Shown: piece by piece, positions 4,520 through 5,429 of the stretch
How the letters are laid out: every line of letters starts with the position of its first letter
How positions within the stretch are numbered: position 1 is the stretch's first letter
Assembly (NCBI GenBank): GCA_938073925.1
Contig: CALJGH010000246.1
Span: 1-5,429 of the forward strand
DNA from: an uncultured Nitrospinaceae bacterium
GTDB taxonomy: Bacteria > Nitrospinota > Nitrospinia > Nitrospinales > VA-1
Reading direction: 5' to 3'
Length of the DNA: 5,429 nucleotides
Program-made: the position numbers and the translations under genes
Notes under the pieces: model-generated
Seen by the model: the letters and a program-made list of their open reading frames with translations, nothing else
What the model was told of the DNA's origin: nothing
The model's database searches: none

Positions 4520-5429
4520 TTAAAATTCAAACTCAACCTTTGAGAGTCGATTTTTGATTTCATCGATTATTCTTTTCTCTTCATCTACTCCTTTGGCAGC
4601 AAACGTTGCGGAAAATCGGATGTAATGTCCCACATCATCCCAGGGGACCGTGGAAATTAACATTTCAGTGATGAGATATTGAGAAAACTCTTCTCCATTT
4701 TCAAATTTTCTACCACCTTTTATCCCCTTGGGTGCTCCAACATATAAAAAGAAGGAGCCTCCAGGCATTGTGGCGTTGAATCCTACCGAGTTTAGAGCAT
4801 CTACCAATAGGCCTAATCGTCTCTTATATTTAGTAACTATTCTTTTGGTGATATCTGGATTTTCGAGTGCATAAACTCCTGCTTTTTGGATGCCCGCAAA
4901 TTGACCGGAATCGATATTATCTTTTACATGTGCGATAGCTTTTACGATTAGTTCGTTTCCAACAACAAAGGCGATGCGCCATCCTGTCATGTTGTAAGCT
5001 TTGGAGAGGGAGTGAAACTCTACTCCTACATCCATTGCGCCTGGAACAGAAAGGAAACTCTCTGATGTGCCATCGTAAGTAAGGGCTGCATATGCGGCAT
5101 CTTGCATCACAACAATTTTATTTTCTTTGGCAAATTCGACAACTTCTTCATAGAATTTACGTGTTGCCTTTGCACCCGTTGGGTTGTTCGGATAATTAAG
5201 ATATAAAATCTTTGTGCGTTTCAAGGTGTTGGCATCTATGCTTTTAAGATCGGGAAGGAAGCCATTCGCTTCTGTTAATGGCAGGTTTACCACTTCTCCT
5301 CCCACGTACTGAGCATGGGTTCCCATGACGGGGTAGCCTGGTACGGTCATCAGAATGACATCTCCCGGATTAATAAAAGCCGCTGGAGTCATTGCCAACC
5401 CTGGTTTTGATCCGATTAGATGATTGACA
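4520..5429 (-). CDS. dapL: class I/II PLP aminotransferase, probably LL-diaminopimelate aminotransferase (partial, 5' end outside window)
   Basis: Fold-type I aminotransferase. DapL converts tetrahydrodipicolinate directly to LL-diaminopimelate using glutamate, for lysine and peptidoglycan. The frame stays open to the right edge, with VNHLIGSKPG visible before the TTG at 5398, so that TTG is internal and the true start lies beyond the window. About 302 C-terminal residues of an expected 390-410 are present. Visible numbering from 5428: the GSKPGL phosphate-binding loop at 6-11, YPNNPTGA with the family Asn at 79-86, QDAAYA with the PLP-ring Asp110 and Tyr113, HSLSKAYNMTGWR with PLP lysine Lys143 and Arg151, and YIRFSATF with carboxylate-binding Arg271. 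GVEFHSLSKAYNMTGWR and DNIDSGQF are typical of proteins called DapL. An alanine, aspartate or aromatic aminotransferase cannot be excluded. folK follows 63 bp downstream. Confidence 0.78.
   Translation of the reverse strand, partial: VNHLIGSKPGLAMTPAAFINPGDVILMTVPGYPVMGTHAQYVGGEVVNLPLTEANGFLPDLKSIDANTLKRTKILYLNYPNNPTGAKATRKFYEEVVEFAKENKIVVMQDAAYAALTYDGTSESFLSVPGAMDVGVEFHSLSKAYNMTGWRIAFVVGNELIVKAIAHVKDNIDSGQFAGIQKAGVYALENPDITKRIVTKYKRRLGLLVDALNSVGFNATMPGGSFFLYVGAPKGIKGGRKFENGEEFSQYLITEMLISTVPWDDVGHYIRFSATFAAKGVDEEKRIIDEIKNRLSKVEFEF

Overview
The window is a 5.4 kb, AT-rich stretch (roughly 40% GC by eye) of bacterial chromosome carrying ordinary metabolic and cofactor genes. No mobile element, phage gene, CRISPR array, rRNA or tRNA gene is visible, and I do not see a new biological system here. 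A diaminopimelate aminotransferase-like gene, a UbiX, a rhodanese-less ThiI and a trace of a chemotaxis receptor together suggest a Gram-negative, environmental, non-enteric bacterium, for example of the Nitrospinota, Nitrospirota or delta-proteobacterial type. That placement is an inference from protein flavour and is weak.

Layout: positions 1-430 hold no intact gene, only the last ~36 codons of a methyl-accepting chemotaxis protein (about 121-237) that appears cut off from the rest of its gene. From 446 to 3967 runs a tight plus-strand cluster: thymidylate kinase (tmk), flavin prenyltransferase (ubiX, 4-bp ATGA overlap), a cysteine desulfurase (12-bp gap) and the tRNA 4-thiouridine sulfurtransferase thiI (16-bp gap). 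On the minus strand, reading toward thiI, lie folK (3962-4456) and upstream of it the 3' part of a class I aminotransferase, probably dapL, which runs off the right edge. thiI and folK converge and their stop codons overlap by 6 bp.

How the genes work together: the desulfurase and ThiI form a plausible sulfur-relay pair. The desulfurase would take sulfur from cysteine as a persulfide and pass it to ThiI, which makes s4U in tRNA. ThiI lacks the rhodanese domain of the enterobacterial enzyme, as in the Bacillus NifZ-ThiI arrangement. tmk (dTTP synthesis) and ubiX (prenylated FMN for UbiD-type decarboxylases) share the transcription unit without an obvious mechanistic link. On the other strand, the aminotransferase (lysine and peptidoglycan precursor) and folK (folate) are probably co-transcribed.

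Points worth a second look are the chemotaxis-receptor remnant, a perfect 22-bp palindrome with a T-run inside folK that could end thiI transcripts, the altered N-terminal motif of the desulfurase, and competing start codons for tmk and folK.
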